Shown in pieces: positions 24,801 through 33,372 of a DNA stretch of 60,000 bases (positions are counted from its first letter, which is position 1; each line of letters begins with the position of its first letter). The stretch is taken from the NCBI GenBank assembly GCA_903813345.2, contig CAIIXF020000001.1, forward strand, positions 1,490,001 through 1,550,000. The letters are read 5' to 3'. Source of the DNA: Owenia fusiformis (lineage: Eukaryota; Annelida; Polychaeta; Sabellida; Oweniidae). A model generated the notes under the pieces. That model did no database searches. It saw only the letters and a program-made list of their open reading frames with translations, and was not told where the DNA came from. The translations under genes and the position numbers were made by a program.

Positions 24801-27800
24801 CTCATACCCAATTGCTGACATAATTGAAATAGATATGATGTGCCCAGTACTTACTTGAACAGTGGTTGGAGATTGTGGTATTGGAGACATCATCCCAGGA
24901 CTACGTGGGCTCATCCCCAATTGCTGACATAATTGAAATAGATATGGTGTGCCCAGTACTTACTTGAACAGTGGTTGGAGATTGCGGTATGGGAGACATC
25001 ATCCCAGGACTACGTGGGCTCATACCCAATTGCTGACATAATTGAAATAGATATGATGTGCCCAATACTTACTTGAACAGTGGTTGGAGATTGCGGTATG
25101 GGGGACATCATCCCAGGACTACGTGGGCTCATACCCAATTGCTGACATAATTGAAATAGATATGATGTGCCCAGTACTTACTTGAACAGTGGTTGGAGAT
25201 TGTGGTATGGGGGACATCATCCCAGGACTACGTGGGCTCATGCCCAACTGCTGACATAATTGAAATAGATATGATGTGCCCAGTACTTACTTGAACAGTG
25301 GTTGGAGATTGTGGTATGGGGGACATCATCCCAGGACTACGTGGGCTCATGCCCAACTGCTGACATAATTGAAATAGATATGGTGTACCCAATACTTACT
25401 TGAACAGTGGTTGGAGATTGTGGTATGGGGGACATCATCCCAGGACTACGTGGGCTCATGCCCAACTGCTGACATAATTGAAATAGATATGATGTGCCCA
25501 GTACTTACTTGAACAGTGGTTGGAGATTGTGGTATGGGGGACATCATCCCAGGACTACGTGGGCTCATACCCAATTGCTGATATAATTGAAATAGATATG
25601 ATGTGCCCAGTACTTACTTGAACAGTGGTTGGAGATTGTGGTATGGGGGACATCATCCCAGGACTACGTGGGCTCATACCCAATTGCTGATATAATTGAA
25701 ATAGATATGATGTGCCCAGTACTTACTTGAACAGTGGTTGGAGATTGTGGTATGGGAGACATCATCCCAGGACTACGTGGGCTCATACCCAATTGCTGAT
25801 ATAATTGAAATAGATATGATGTGCCCAGTACTTACTTGAACAGTGGTTGGAGATTGTGGTATGGGGGACATCATCCCAGGACTACGTGGGCTCATACCCA
25901 ATTGCTGATATAATTGAAATAGATATGATGTGCCCAGTACTTACTTGAACAGTGGTTGGAGATTGCGGTATGGGGGACATCATCCCAGGACTACGTGGGC
26001 TCATACCCAATTGCTGACATAATTGAAATAGATATGATGTGCCCAGTACTTACTTGAACAGTGGTTGGAGATTGCGGTATGGGGGACATCATCCCAGGAC
26101 TACGTGGGCTCATACCCAATTGCTGACATAATTGAAATAGATATGGTGTACCCAATACTTACTTGAACAGTGGTTGGAGATTGTGGTATGGGAGACATCA
26201 TCCCAGGACTACGTGGGCTCATACCCAACTGCTGACATAATTGAAATAGATATGATGTGCCCAGTACTTACTTGAACAGTGGTTGGAGATTGTGGTATGG
26301 GGGACATCATCCCAGGACTACGTGGGCTCATACCCAACTGCTGACATAATTGAAATAGATATGATGTGCCCAGTACTTACTTGAACAGTGGTTGGAGATT
26401 GTGGTATGGGAGACATCATCCCAGGACTACGTGGGCTCATACCCAATTGCTGATGGTTTAACCCCTGCATGGCTGCTACAAAACAATACATCAAACAATA
26501 CAAACATTTTATGAATATTCACATTTTTTCACCTAATAAAAATATTTACAAATGAAAAGTAAAGGCTGTAGTAAATATTATTAAATATATAGCTTATCAT
26601 TTCTGAATTAGTATCAAGCCCTCTGTTTCACAGTCTTTGTTATTATTTGTACAAAACAAATATCAAAATTTAGGCAATCATTTCACCAGTTCTGTAATAC
26701 CGTTGCTATACTGTACAAAGAGAATTCAGAGCAACATGTTATATAGATACATTAATCAATAATTTACAGTGCAATTAATCAAATAATTATTTCTGTTTTG
26801 TTTTATGTGCATGACCTGTCTATGACCACCAGACAATACATATTACAAGCATAACTCATAAACTGATGGCTCTCTCTTATATTCTAACTTATAAGCCACT
26901 ACAGTATCTTATATTTTTACTTATATGCCATGGAACACAGCCTCCAAAATCAGTTTTCCTTCCAAATAGGTTTCTTGTTTGATATGTGAATGGACTGCAA
27001 TGTTATCATTGGAATATCCTTTTTCTGTTTTGGGAATGTACAAAAGAGAGGTATAAAAATCGAAATTTGCCAATTTATCGATCGGGGGGTAGAAATTGAT
27101 TTTCTACTGTAAATACAAGAAAATATTCAGCTTGATATTCAATACTTCAAATTCAGGACGCACAATAAAACCTGTGTAACGGAACACCTTTGTTACGGTG
27201 TTACCTCTAAAAAGTGACTCACTTTCATAGGTCCATTTAGCATTAAGTTAAACAATAGCCTTTCACTTACAGAGGTGTTCTACAAGTACTTTATATGTTT
27301 TAGTGTACCTGAATTGATGTTAAATGTGTAATGAGCCTTTCAACTATTCAATAGCAGTCTTGATATTTTTAGAATAAATAGAGCAGATTTAAAAGATGAA
27401 AATTTGCTCATTTTTGCCCCCCCCCCCCCCCTCCCCCTCCTTATACAATATGTGACACAAAAATGGATATCTGTATCTACAAAAATTTGATTTCTTCATT
27501 TTTTCACATCTACAATTATCACAATTAATGCTATTGCAAGAAATGCTTGACTTTGGCAAATATTTGAATGATGCATGTACATGTACTTGCCTTAGCCTAG
27601 TTATTGACTTACCCATTGCATTCTGTAGCATGATCTGCTGGTTATAGAGTTGCTGTAGATACGCAGTTGAACTTACTGCCATAGGCTGTTGAATCACTTG
27701 TACAGTTTGACCCATAGGTGGGCGGATCGTGTTATCTAACAAGGCTGCATGACTTGCATTCATTGCAATAGCTCCAGTTGATGGTATAGATCCTTGTACA

Positions 27801-28345
27801 TGTATAGTTCCTTGTGGTGTATGGGATAATGCCCCTTGTTGTACAGCCCCTTGTGCTTGAAGGATTGTCCCCGGGGGCATACTTGTACCCTGCGGTAGGC
27901 TACTCTGGGGTATGGATGTCTGACGCTGTACGTTAGGTGGGTGAAGGTTTGGCTGCATTTGATGCTGTTGTTGCTGCTGTTGTATTTGTTGACCATTTTG
28001 CTGCTGTTGAATAAGCTGGTGCTGTGGAGCATTTTGCTGCTGTTGCTGCTGTTGAATTTGCTGGTTATTTGGTTGTAGATGTTGAACTACTTGCTGGTCA
28101 TTCTGTAATTGTTGTTGGCCAGGGTGCTGGTTGTTTTGCTGTTGCAGTTGGTTTGTTTGCTGGTTGTTTTGCTGTGCCTGAAGCTGTTGTTGGTTGTTTG
28201 GCTGTGGTTGACTATTTTGCTGTTCTGGTTGTGCTGGGGGTGTTGTCACTGGTGTAGGGGGATGGGACGGTGGTTTAGGGGGATTCTGGGTTGGAGGGGG
28301 TGGGGTGGGCTGGGCCGATGGTGGTTGTTGGGGCGCCTCAGACAT
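9628..28345 (-). CDS. PHC: Polyhomeotic-like protein (PHC), PRC1 Polycomb subunit
   Basis: Coding exons on the minus strand: 28345..27613, 26475..26381, the repeat exons (separate entry), 19241..19097, 18939..18838, 18581..17157, 16640..16489, 16261..16165, 14686..14531, 13849..13793, 11268..11162, 10642..10532, 10264..10115, 9819..9628. Every junction is GT-AG and every phase matches; without the array the total is 3,522 nt, giving 1,173 aa. Domains in order: Q/P-rich N-terminus; SP-rich segment; long S/T/K-rich linker; HD1 segment (AIVKPQVLTHVIEGFVIQEG); FCS zinc finger; a basic RRRGRPPKLW patch; and a C-terminal SAM domain that is nearly the vertebrate PHC sequence. By family, Polyhomeotic is a nuclear PRC1 component whose SAM polymerises and compacts Polycomb chromatin. 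Start chosen: MSEAP, the only in-frame ATG after the TTTCAG acceptor at 28373; a 5' UTR exon must lie upstream. Identification is secure; the exact start is likely. Confidence 0.93.
10115..10264 (-). CDS. PHC: PHC exon: acidic linker before SAM
   Basis: Phase 0 to phase 0, 50 codons, acceptor CTCCAG, donor GTAAGA. Encodes EDHDESSNSPAESDP, then DVDMMDDEDRPP and ends RWT, an acidic linker that places W at the start of the SAM fold. It joins 10642..10532 (KAVDAERDASSSSG...TEQGHQ, phase 0) upstream. Confidence 0.88.
10532..10642 (-). CDS. PHC: PHC exon: Ser/Thr/Glu-rich linker
   Basis: 37 codons, phase 0 at both ends, acceptor TTGTAG and donor GTAGGT. Encodes KAVDAERDASSSSGEQETES and continues Thr/Glu-rich to GHQ. 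Low-complexity linker between the FCS finger region and SAM. Confidence 0.82.
11162..11268 (-). CDS. PHC: PHC exon: basic linker after the FCS region
   Basis: Phase 1 in, phase 0 out, 107 nt. Reads VKRVKKPRGSKSP then ISGKIDGKTD and ends NLEK. Its first codon is completed by the G that ends 13793..13849, giving a continuous basic tract. Fits the PHC linker between the zinc finger and SAM. Confidence 0.85.
12061..12544. mobile_element. ~480-bp fold-back element in a PHC intron
   Basis: Two arms of roughly 190 bp are imperfect inverted repeats. The left end TGGACAGCTGAATAATAGTG pairs with the right end CACTATTATTCAGCTGTCCA, and the internal tracts TTTTCGATCAAGACTTGTAA and CAAGTCTTGATCGAAAAAAG also pair. 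No transposase. The open frames here are by-products of the arms. Confidence 0.75.
13793..13849 (-). CDS. PHC: PHC small exon with AT-hook-like RRRGRPPK
   Basis: 57-nt exon, phase 1 to phase 1, acceptor TTCAG and donor GTGAGT. Encodes EIKRRRGRPPKLWGLSRLT. The RRRGRPPK core resembles an AT-hook, which could add minor-groove DNA contact next to the FCS finger; that function is inference. Confidence 0.85.
13997..14205. mobile_element. ~209-bp MITE in a PHC intron
   Basis: Perfect 14-base terminal inverted repeat TACTGTATAAGTGG at both ends, with subterminal inverted TTAGGAAAATTA-like tracts. No coding capacity. Lies in the intron between the FCS exon and the small basic exon. Confidence 0.75.
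14531..14686 (-). CDS. PHC: PHC exon: FCS-type zinc finger
   Basis: 156-nt exon, phase 1 to phase 1. Encodes LKCEFCGRVMMAKLFKRSKR followed by FCTTACAKRYNVGC. The CX2C and FCxxxC cysteines of the FCS finger are intact, and AKRYNVGCS is the PHC signature. In the family this finger binds nucleic acid, including RNA. It continues to MGLFQPDQ before the next exon. Confidence 0.95.
15604..15696 (+). repeat. Three copies of a 31-bp tandem repeat
   Basis: Unit begins TGCATGAAAACACCAGTTTC and is repeated three times with perfect 31-bp spacing, in a PHC intron. Confidence 0.9.
16165..16261 (-). CDS. PHC: PHC exon between HD1 and FCS
   Basis: 97-nt exon, phase 0 in, phase 1 out. Reads PPQKPFSEKSKSDGG then PPSKIAREEPVLSARAT, a basic Pro/Ser linker leading to the zinc finger. 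Confidence 0.88.
16489..16640 (-). CDS. PHC: PHC exon: HD1 homology segment
   Basis: 152-nt exon, phase 1 in, phase 0 out, acceptor TTTAG, donor GTGAGT. Encodes EDKVVSLTNVSTSGPP, then AIVKPQVLTHVIEGFVIQEG and PDPFP. The VLTHVIEGFVIQEG core is the diagnostic HD1 motif found between the linker and the FCS finger in PHC proteins. Confidence 0.94.
17157..18581 (-). CDS. PHC: PHC large central exon (Ser/Thr/Lys/Pro-rich linker)
   Basis: 1,425-nt exon, phase 1 to phase 1 (acceptor TTGCAG, donor GTAAGT). Encodes TMIGVQTSVPPGSMSANQ, a Gln/Asn part, then a long degenerate repeat of GSKPT, GTKST and GPKPS motifs, ending in an acidic Ser-rich tract before the HD1 exon. It is predicted to be disordered. 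Long Ser/Thr-rich linkers are usual in Polyhomeotic, where O-GlcNAc on the linker limits SAM aggregation; that role here is inferred. Apparent open frames on the plus strand are shadows of this biased composition. Confidence 0.9.
18838..18939 (-). CDS. PHC: PHC exon: Gln-rich
   Basis: 102-nt exon, phase 1 to phase 1. Reads MPANMMGKAMIQRQGSQPHN then MAQQSQPFFIQQL. Joins G|GT codons cleanly on both sides. Confidence 0.87.
19097..19241 (-). CDS. PHC: PHC exon following the repeat array
   Basis: 145-nt exon, phase 0 in, phase 1 out, acceptor TTATAG directly before ATG. Reads MSAKSPNGGPPAGSPGSATA, then SPTKSNNTKSPNGSQ and QVMLAHP. Its phase-0 start accepts any of the array donors, so it is the natural splice partner of the last repeat exon or of the whole array if skipped. 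Confidence 0.88.
19362..26456 (-). repeat. PHC: 109-bp tandem array: 65 exon copies with 64 intervening 40-nt GT...AG mini-introns inside PHC
   Basis: The junction TTGCTGA recurs from 19471 to 26447, exactly 64 x 109 bp apart, so no unit has gained or lost a base. On the minus strand each unit is a 69-nt phase-0 exon (23 codons, core MSPRSPGMMSPIPQSP, ending TTVQ) followed by 40 nt that begin GTAAGT and end CAG. Copy k (k=0-63) spans 19473+109k down to 19405+109k; the 65th copy lies in exon 26475..26381. I saw no copy that lost the GTAAGT donor, the CAG acceptor or the open frame. Retaining a mini-intron shifts the frame and meets a stop in the next unit. Either the copies are spliced (up to 1,472 extra residues) or the array is skipped as one intron from 26380 to 19242. 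Copy number may be polymorphic or mis-assembled. Confidence 0.95.
26381..26475 (-). CDS. PHC: PHC exon: founder copy of the repeated exon
   Basis: 95-nt exon, phase 1 in, phase 0 out, acceptor TTTGTAG, donor GTAAGT. Reads AAMQGLNHQ and then the 23-residue unit ending TTVQ. It is the only copy with unique upstream sequence, so it is the ancestral exon from whose 3' two-thirds the array was copied. Confidence 0.87.
26480..27612 (-). other. PHC: PHC intron
   Basis: About 1.1 kb between the Q-rich exon and the founder repeat exon. Contains a C15/CCCCCT tract at 27417-27440 and no other recognisable element. Confidence 0.5.
27613..28345 (-). CDS. PHC: PHC first coding exon: Pro- and Gln-rich N-terminus
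   Basis: Starts ATG at 28345 (purine at -3) in an exon whose acceptor TTTCAG ends at 28373; 733 nt to the GTAAGT donor, phase 1 out. Begins MSEAPQQPPSAQPTPPPPTQ, then a long Gln/Asn tract with two runs of seven Gln, then QGTIHVQGSIPSTGAIAMNA and YLQQLYNQQIMLQNAM. The YLQQLYxQQxMLQ ending is characteristic of PHC N-terminal regions. The CAG/CAA tract makes both strands look open. Confidence 0.9.
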
Positions 28346-28372
28346 CTCAAGGGCCTCTATTTCAGGCACAAA

Positions 28373-31160
28373 CTGAAACAAAAATCACATACATAATCAC
28401 AACATGTACAAAAATGCCGACTTATATCACATTTCTATCAATAGCAAATTATCAAAATTAGATAGATGGTTTAAGGAAAGAATATCCTATGATTACGAGT
28501 GATATCATTTACAAATCAATGGAAGAAGCGATATCTGTGGAATATTCTCCATGTTTCATATAGCTACAGTATATTACTTTTTCCATGCATTTGAAAAATA
28601 TCATCAAAATACATGTTATAATACAGATTAGACCTAAACTATGGAATAACTTTAGATATGCATAGTTCTCTAACAGATATCTAGTAAGCTTTCTTATGAG
28701 TTTCTGGATTTTGACTTTGAAGACCTGCAATACAAAAACAAGGCAGAGAAGTCTAAAGAACAGCTGCTGAGATTTTCACGATACAATGCCATCAATGGAT
28801 AACATTTTTTATAAAATTGGTTTGAAAATACTGGCTGTCCTAATTTTTCAACATGATTTCATTTTAAACGACTTTTTACCATTCTTACAAAATATTGCCT
28901 GTCAAATGATGATGTCTACATAAGATATATTATAAAATGTATGCCTTGGGGAAATTCTTCGAACAAACATGTTCAACTTCCTTAAAGGGACTTAATCAAG
29001 TTATATTCAATATAAAATGTACATGTATAAGAAAAAATCAAAAATCACACATCACTGTAAAAAATACTAGAGAGGACCAAAAGTATCTGCTCTAACAGAT
29101 ATTGCCTCTTTAACAACATGTATATATTTCATTTAAAACTAACTTTAAGTGAATCACCTATGTTATTTTCACTTGTAAACGATTAAATATGAATAATAAT
29201 AAAAAGAACACAAATACTATACTCACTCTGTAATTTACAACTACATCTTCATACCACATATTTGCAGGAATACAAAAATGCAAGAATATATCTCATATCC
29301 TTCCCTCACAGTAAGTAAATCCAGGACAAATTGAAGTTATCTGATGTGTAATCTATACCATACAACTGACATGAACGTAGTAGTGCAACCAATCCATCTA
29401 CACTTGACTCAGAAAACTGGCCTTTTGAGAAATATCAAATAAATATTCATTTTTGAAAGAAAAAATGTCTAACTAATGACTTTACAAGTCAAGCATGTCT
29501 TAAAATCTTTACTGCCTTCTGTTCATATGGCTGACACTTTTGTTTAGCAATCATGCCATTTGTAATTCACATATTTCTAAAATTCATAAACATAATATAT
29601 CATTTCCCACTCATAAAACACAACACAAAAATGAAAGCCTATCCTGTCTGTACCAAGTCCAATTGTCTTTTATGACCCTGAACACCAAGTCTTTAACTAC
29701 AAACATACCAATTTTGACCAGTTCTTCTTATTAAAGACATCATAAAACTCACCCTCATAAAATCTGTACCAGTGTTCTAAGTTCGCCAATGCTCCCGGGG
29801 AACTTAGGTATAAGAAATGAAGATTTATGGTCAGTTTGAAGCCACTGATTTTATGCTGCAACTGTTGTGGTTAACCACTGGTTAACATTTCCTGTGAGTT
29901 TTTCAGTCAAAAATTCCCAAGTGCTACAGTATCTGCTTTGCATCTTATTTCATATAGGAATGTGTTAGACTTTCAAGTGGACCTCTAATTTTTTATTTCA
30001 CGTAAATGTAATAATATACTGTTTTGATCCTTTTGATAGTTGATACATAACTGCTCCTGTAACCAGTGCTATGAATAGAAAACTGCTTGTAAAGATTAAT
30101 GACAAAATGTAAAACGCCATTTCATATGCAAACTTCTTGAAGTCATTCTCAAACAACTTTTAGAATACAATCCATCATGTCATCATCTTCCAAAGTTAAA
30201 GTTTGAGATAATTGATGTCTCCTGATCTTTTCCACCTCATTGAGTTAGTTTACATATCAATGACTGGGGTCCCTTACATAAATACACATCCCCCAAACGA
30301 AATTTAAATAACTCATATTTCAAATATGGATAGATGGATTGATACACATTTTATTTGCTGCCTTACATTTGCTCCTACTACTGAACTCCGATCAATTAGT
30401 ATCCGTTTTTACAAGGGATGGTTTTTCCATCCAGACCAGTTAGTGTTGTACATTGGCAGTTTTTCTGATGAGCAGACTATGATTTTTGTGAAAATAAATT
30501 TTCAGTGTGAGATAAAAGAACTTCACAGTGACAAGTATAACAATATAAAGTATTGCTCCATTATGCTAATCATATCTTCAGTCATTATTTGTAATGTACA
30601 TTTGCTCTATTGACCATTTGTTCAACAACAATCCTAGCCCCATTATCATAACAGGCACATAATGCACATTATCTGCACCAAACTTAAAAGGATAATTTAT
30701 GTGATTTTGGGAGCTGTCAAGTCAGCCTGAACTATTGAATCAAAACTGCAAACTGAACAAATGTGAGGATCTAATCATAAGATTCCATAATTCTCTATAA
30801 CCACCCAATTCTGCCTTGAGTTTATATTGCAAATGGTTCATGTTTTTCCAAGTATGGAGAGCATTACTTTGTATCTTTTATAATAGTAGACATGCAAACG
30901 GAATGGCTTTGGTACCTCAAAATAGAGTTCTATTTGGGTTAAATTTATAATACTTTGAAAAGTGTTCAGTTCCACTTATAGGGGTGCTCCATTTACAAAG
31001 GCTTTTACCTTTACAGGTCTTACTACAACAAGATATTTCTTTAGTTTTATTTTGTGTCATCTACCTTTAGGATCTCTATCTCTATGATGAGACATCACTG
31101 ATTGCCCATGAAGAGAAACCAACTACCTTTTTCAAAAAGAATTAAAAAAATAAGACCAAA
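28373..31160. other. Presumed 5' intron of PHC, no recognised gene
   Basis: AT-rich, only short random open frames. A possible non-coding exon acceptor (GTATTGCAG) lies at about 28726 on the minus strand but is unsupported. Confidence 0.3.
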
Positions 31161-31327
31161 GCCTCAGTCACATTTGCTCTACGGCTAGTACACGGCAGCC
31201 ATAATTTTAAGAAATCAATATGAAAATCTAAATCGTAATGCTTATCCCTATATCTATGCTGCACATTTCTCTTGATTTGGGAACTATGGCTGCCGTACGG
31301 TTGCCGTGGATCAAATGTGACAGAGGC
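31161..31327. mobile_element. ~167-bp hairpin MITE
   Basis: The left arm GCCTCAGTCACATTTG...GGCAGCCATA and the right arm TATGGCTGCC...CAAATGTGACAGAGGC are inverted repeats of about 40 bp. No coding capacity. Confidence 0.7.
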
Positions 31328-32374
31328 ATTAAGCTTAAGAATAAAATTGCCACTTGTCTTCCAGAATCTTGTTAACATCCATGAATGCCAGATAGACTTT
31401 GCTGTGTCAACCATTGAGCATAAGCATAATATCCAAGAGATATTACATCAACTGTAAAATGAACTCTTGCTTCCTCATAAGTTTCAGGAGTTTTGATATG
31501 CAATATTACTGAACACGTGTGACTTTTGGTTTGCTTTATTTTGAGCATGCATGCCCACATGTCATGTTAATCACTGTAAACTATATTTTTACATTCAGGT
31601 GGTGGTGCAATCTTTAACTTAAGTTTTTTTTGTTTGCGCAAAAAACAACTTTGCGCTGAAAAATGGAAAATTGAAAAAATTAGGTTTATTTCAATCAGAT
31701 ACCGTCCTTATGCTTCATGATCAACATATTAAAGCCGATAGAGTTACATTCATTAATGTTTATTAGCTTCTCGTAGGTGACATTCTTTAGCTAATTCTTT
31801 AATTCTAGCAAATCAGTCAAGCCATGAAACAGGTAGTAAGAGACAATGTATGCATCTTTAAACAGCTTCTTTTAGGTCTGTATCTTAAAGTATATATAAT
31901 TCCTTTATTGACAATAGTATCAAAACATGACGCATTAGTAGTCTTATGTACAGACTAGGCTATCTTAACTCAAGACAATACTTATAGTAAATAGTATAGC
32001 ATTCAGATCATTTGATTATTTTGCGCACATGAATTATTTGCTTCTGAGCACTTACAAGCTAACCACAATAAACAAACCTGGCAGAGAATACCCTTGGCCT
32101 ACTTCATTTTAGCGAAATTTCAGCTCAAACTCGTGAAAAATGCATTATGCATACGCTTGTTTGAAGCCTTGGAGACACTCATTTTGGTAAATATGATTTA
32201 CGGTGTATACTTTTCTGCAGTTTGTGAGAGTTTGGGACATTAAATGTTAAAATTCAAGAAAATATGCCAATTATACGACTAATCAATTAATATGTATCAG
32301 CATTGTATATATGCCAGTTGACGTTACAATTTCTCCACAGATAGCAATTCAACTTCCAGTAGACTACAGACTAC

Positions 32375-32581
32375 ACCAAGGAGGATTGGGTGACGGGGTT
32401 CCATCTCTGTATACTGTTGAAGTTCGTCAAAGTCAAGGTTAGCGCTATTGCTAGAATATCGGTCACTCTCCTTGCTGACATGGACATGCACAGGCATGAT
32501 GATCTCTGAACACATTGCTTGTAGATTGAAAATATAGGTTTGCAACCTTGTTTGCAACCTTGGGAGCCAATCCTCCTTGGG
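32375..32581. mobile_element. GGAGGATTG-family inverted-repeat element
   Basis: Left AAGGAGGATTGGGTGACGGG and right inverted GGGAGCCAATCCTCCTT. The same ends occur at 37999-38287, and single ends at about 8320 and 35236. The 92-residue open frame on the minus strand over this element is therefore not considered a gene. Confidence 0.65.
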
Positions 32582-32604
32582 TCTACACTTGGCTGTGCGC
32601 ATGT

Positions 32605-32884
32605 TAGTTCAACAAGTTAAACCCAATACCACGGCTTTAATTTTTTAATCTGAATGTTCGTGTTGCAGTGGTTGGGTTTAACTTCCGTGCTATGCTTTCA
32701 TTTGTTGCAAATTCTCACCATCAGTTATTAATTAAACGCGCATGGAATTTCATGCGCTACCATAGGCCACCATTAAATTTTTTTGCATCAAGGGCCGAAT
32801 AGGCACCGAAGTTAAACCTAGGGCGGGCCACAAGATATGTCAGATAAGAAATAAGGCCCAGACTAGGTTTAACTTGTTGAACTA
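32605..32884. mobile_element. 280-bp MITE with 9-bp target-site duplication
   Basis: Terminal inverted repeat TAGTTCAACAAGTTAAACC at the left and its inverse ending GTTGAACTA at the right. The 9-bp direct repeat TGCGCATGT flanks it exactly (32596-32604 and 32885-32893). A 9-bp duplication suits a Mutator-like (or Merlin-type) origin. No transposase. Confidence 0.88.
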
Positions 32885-33264
32885 TGCGCATGTATGCTCC
32901 AAATAGAGCGAAATGAGATGATCACGTCTACAAAGGTTCTTCATTCTAAGTATTCTTTATGAAATTTTCAACAACACCATCTTTATTGTTGGAAGACATG
33001 TACGAAAAACGGCAGACAGCTGACATCTAGAATCTCATTGAAAATGATGAATTTATTTTCTTTCTTTCAATTTTCGGCATCGGCACAATATTAAGTTTAT
33101 TTGAACTTCTACAACGAATGTACGCTCAAAACTTCCCTTGCATATGAATAATATGTATAAGTATATTTCTGTGAGATATGACATATAACTCTTACCTAAA
33201 TGTGCAGTTATTCAACAAATATCACTGGTAATTATTTGCTTTTCGTCTTCCATGTTGATTTTAG

Positions 33265-33272
33265 TGACGTCA
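33265..33272. promoter_or_regulatory. Palindromic CRE-like site TGACGTCA near a CpG-richer stretch
   Basis: TGACGTCA lies just before a stretch (33290-33480) with more CpG than the surroundings. This could be the PHC promoter (transcription leftward), but no 5' exon was identified. Other TGACGTCA copies at about 195 and 49726 are inside exons. Confidence 0.25.
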
Positions 33273-33372
33273 TGAGTTTTACATTTAGTTTTAGTGAAAC
33301 ACCATAGGCGAAGCACGGGACGTGAACGAGCAGCGTACGGCTAAATCATTAATCGATCCTAACTAACCCTTA

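Noticed and set aside
19276-26503. CRISPR-like periodic array
   Set aside because: The 109-bp units are contiguous and nearly identical throughout, with no unique spacers, and sit between exons of an animal gene.
28024-28396. Plus-strand open frames rich in Val/Leu/Trp/Gly
   Set aside because: Antisense of the CAG/CAA and proline tracts in the first Polyhomeotic coding exon.
32324-32602. 92-codon minus-strand open frame
   Set aside because: Overlaps an inverted-repeat element whose ends recur at 37999-38287 and singly elsewhere; no protein family recognised.
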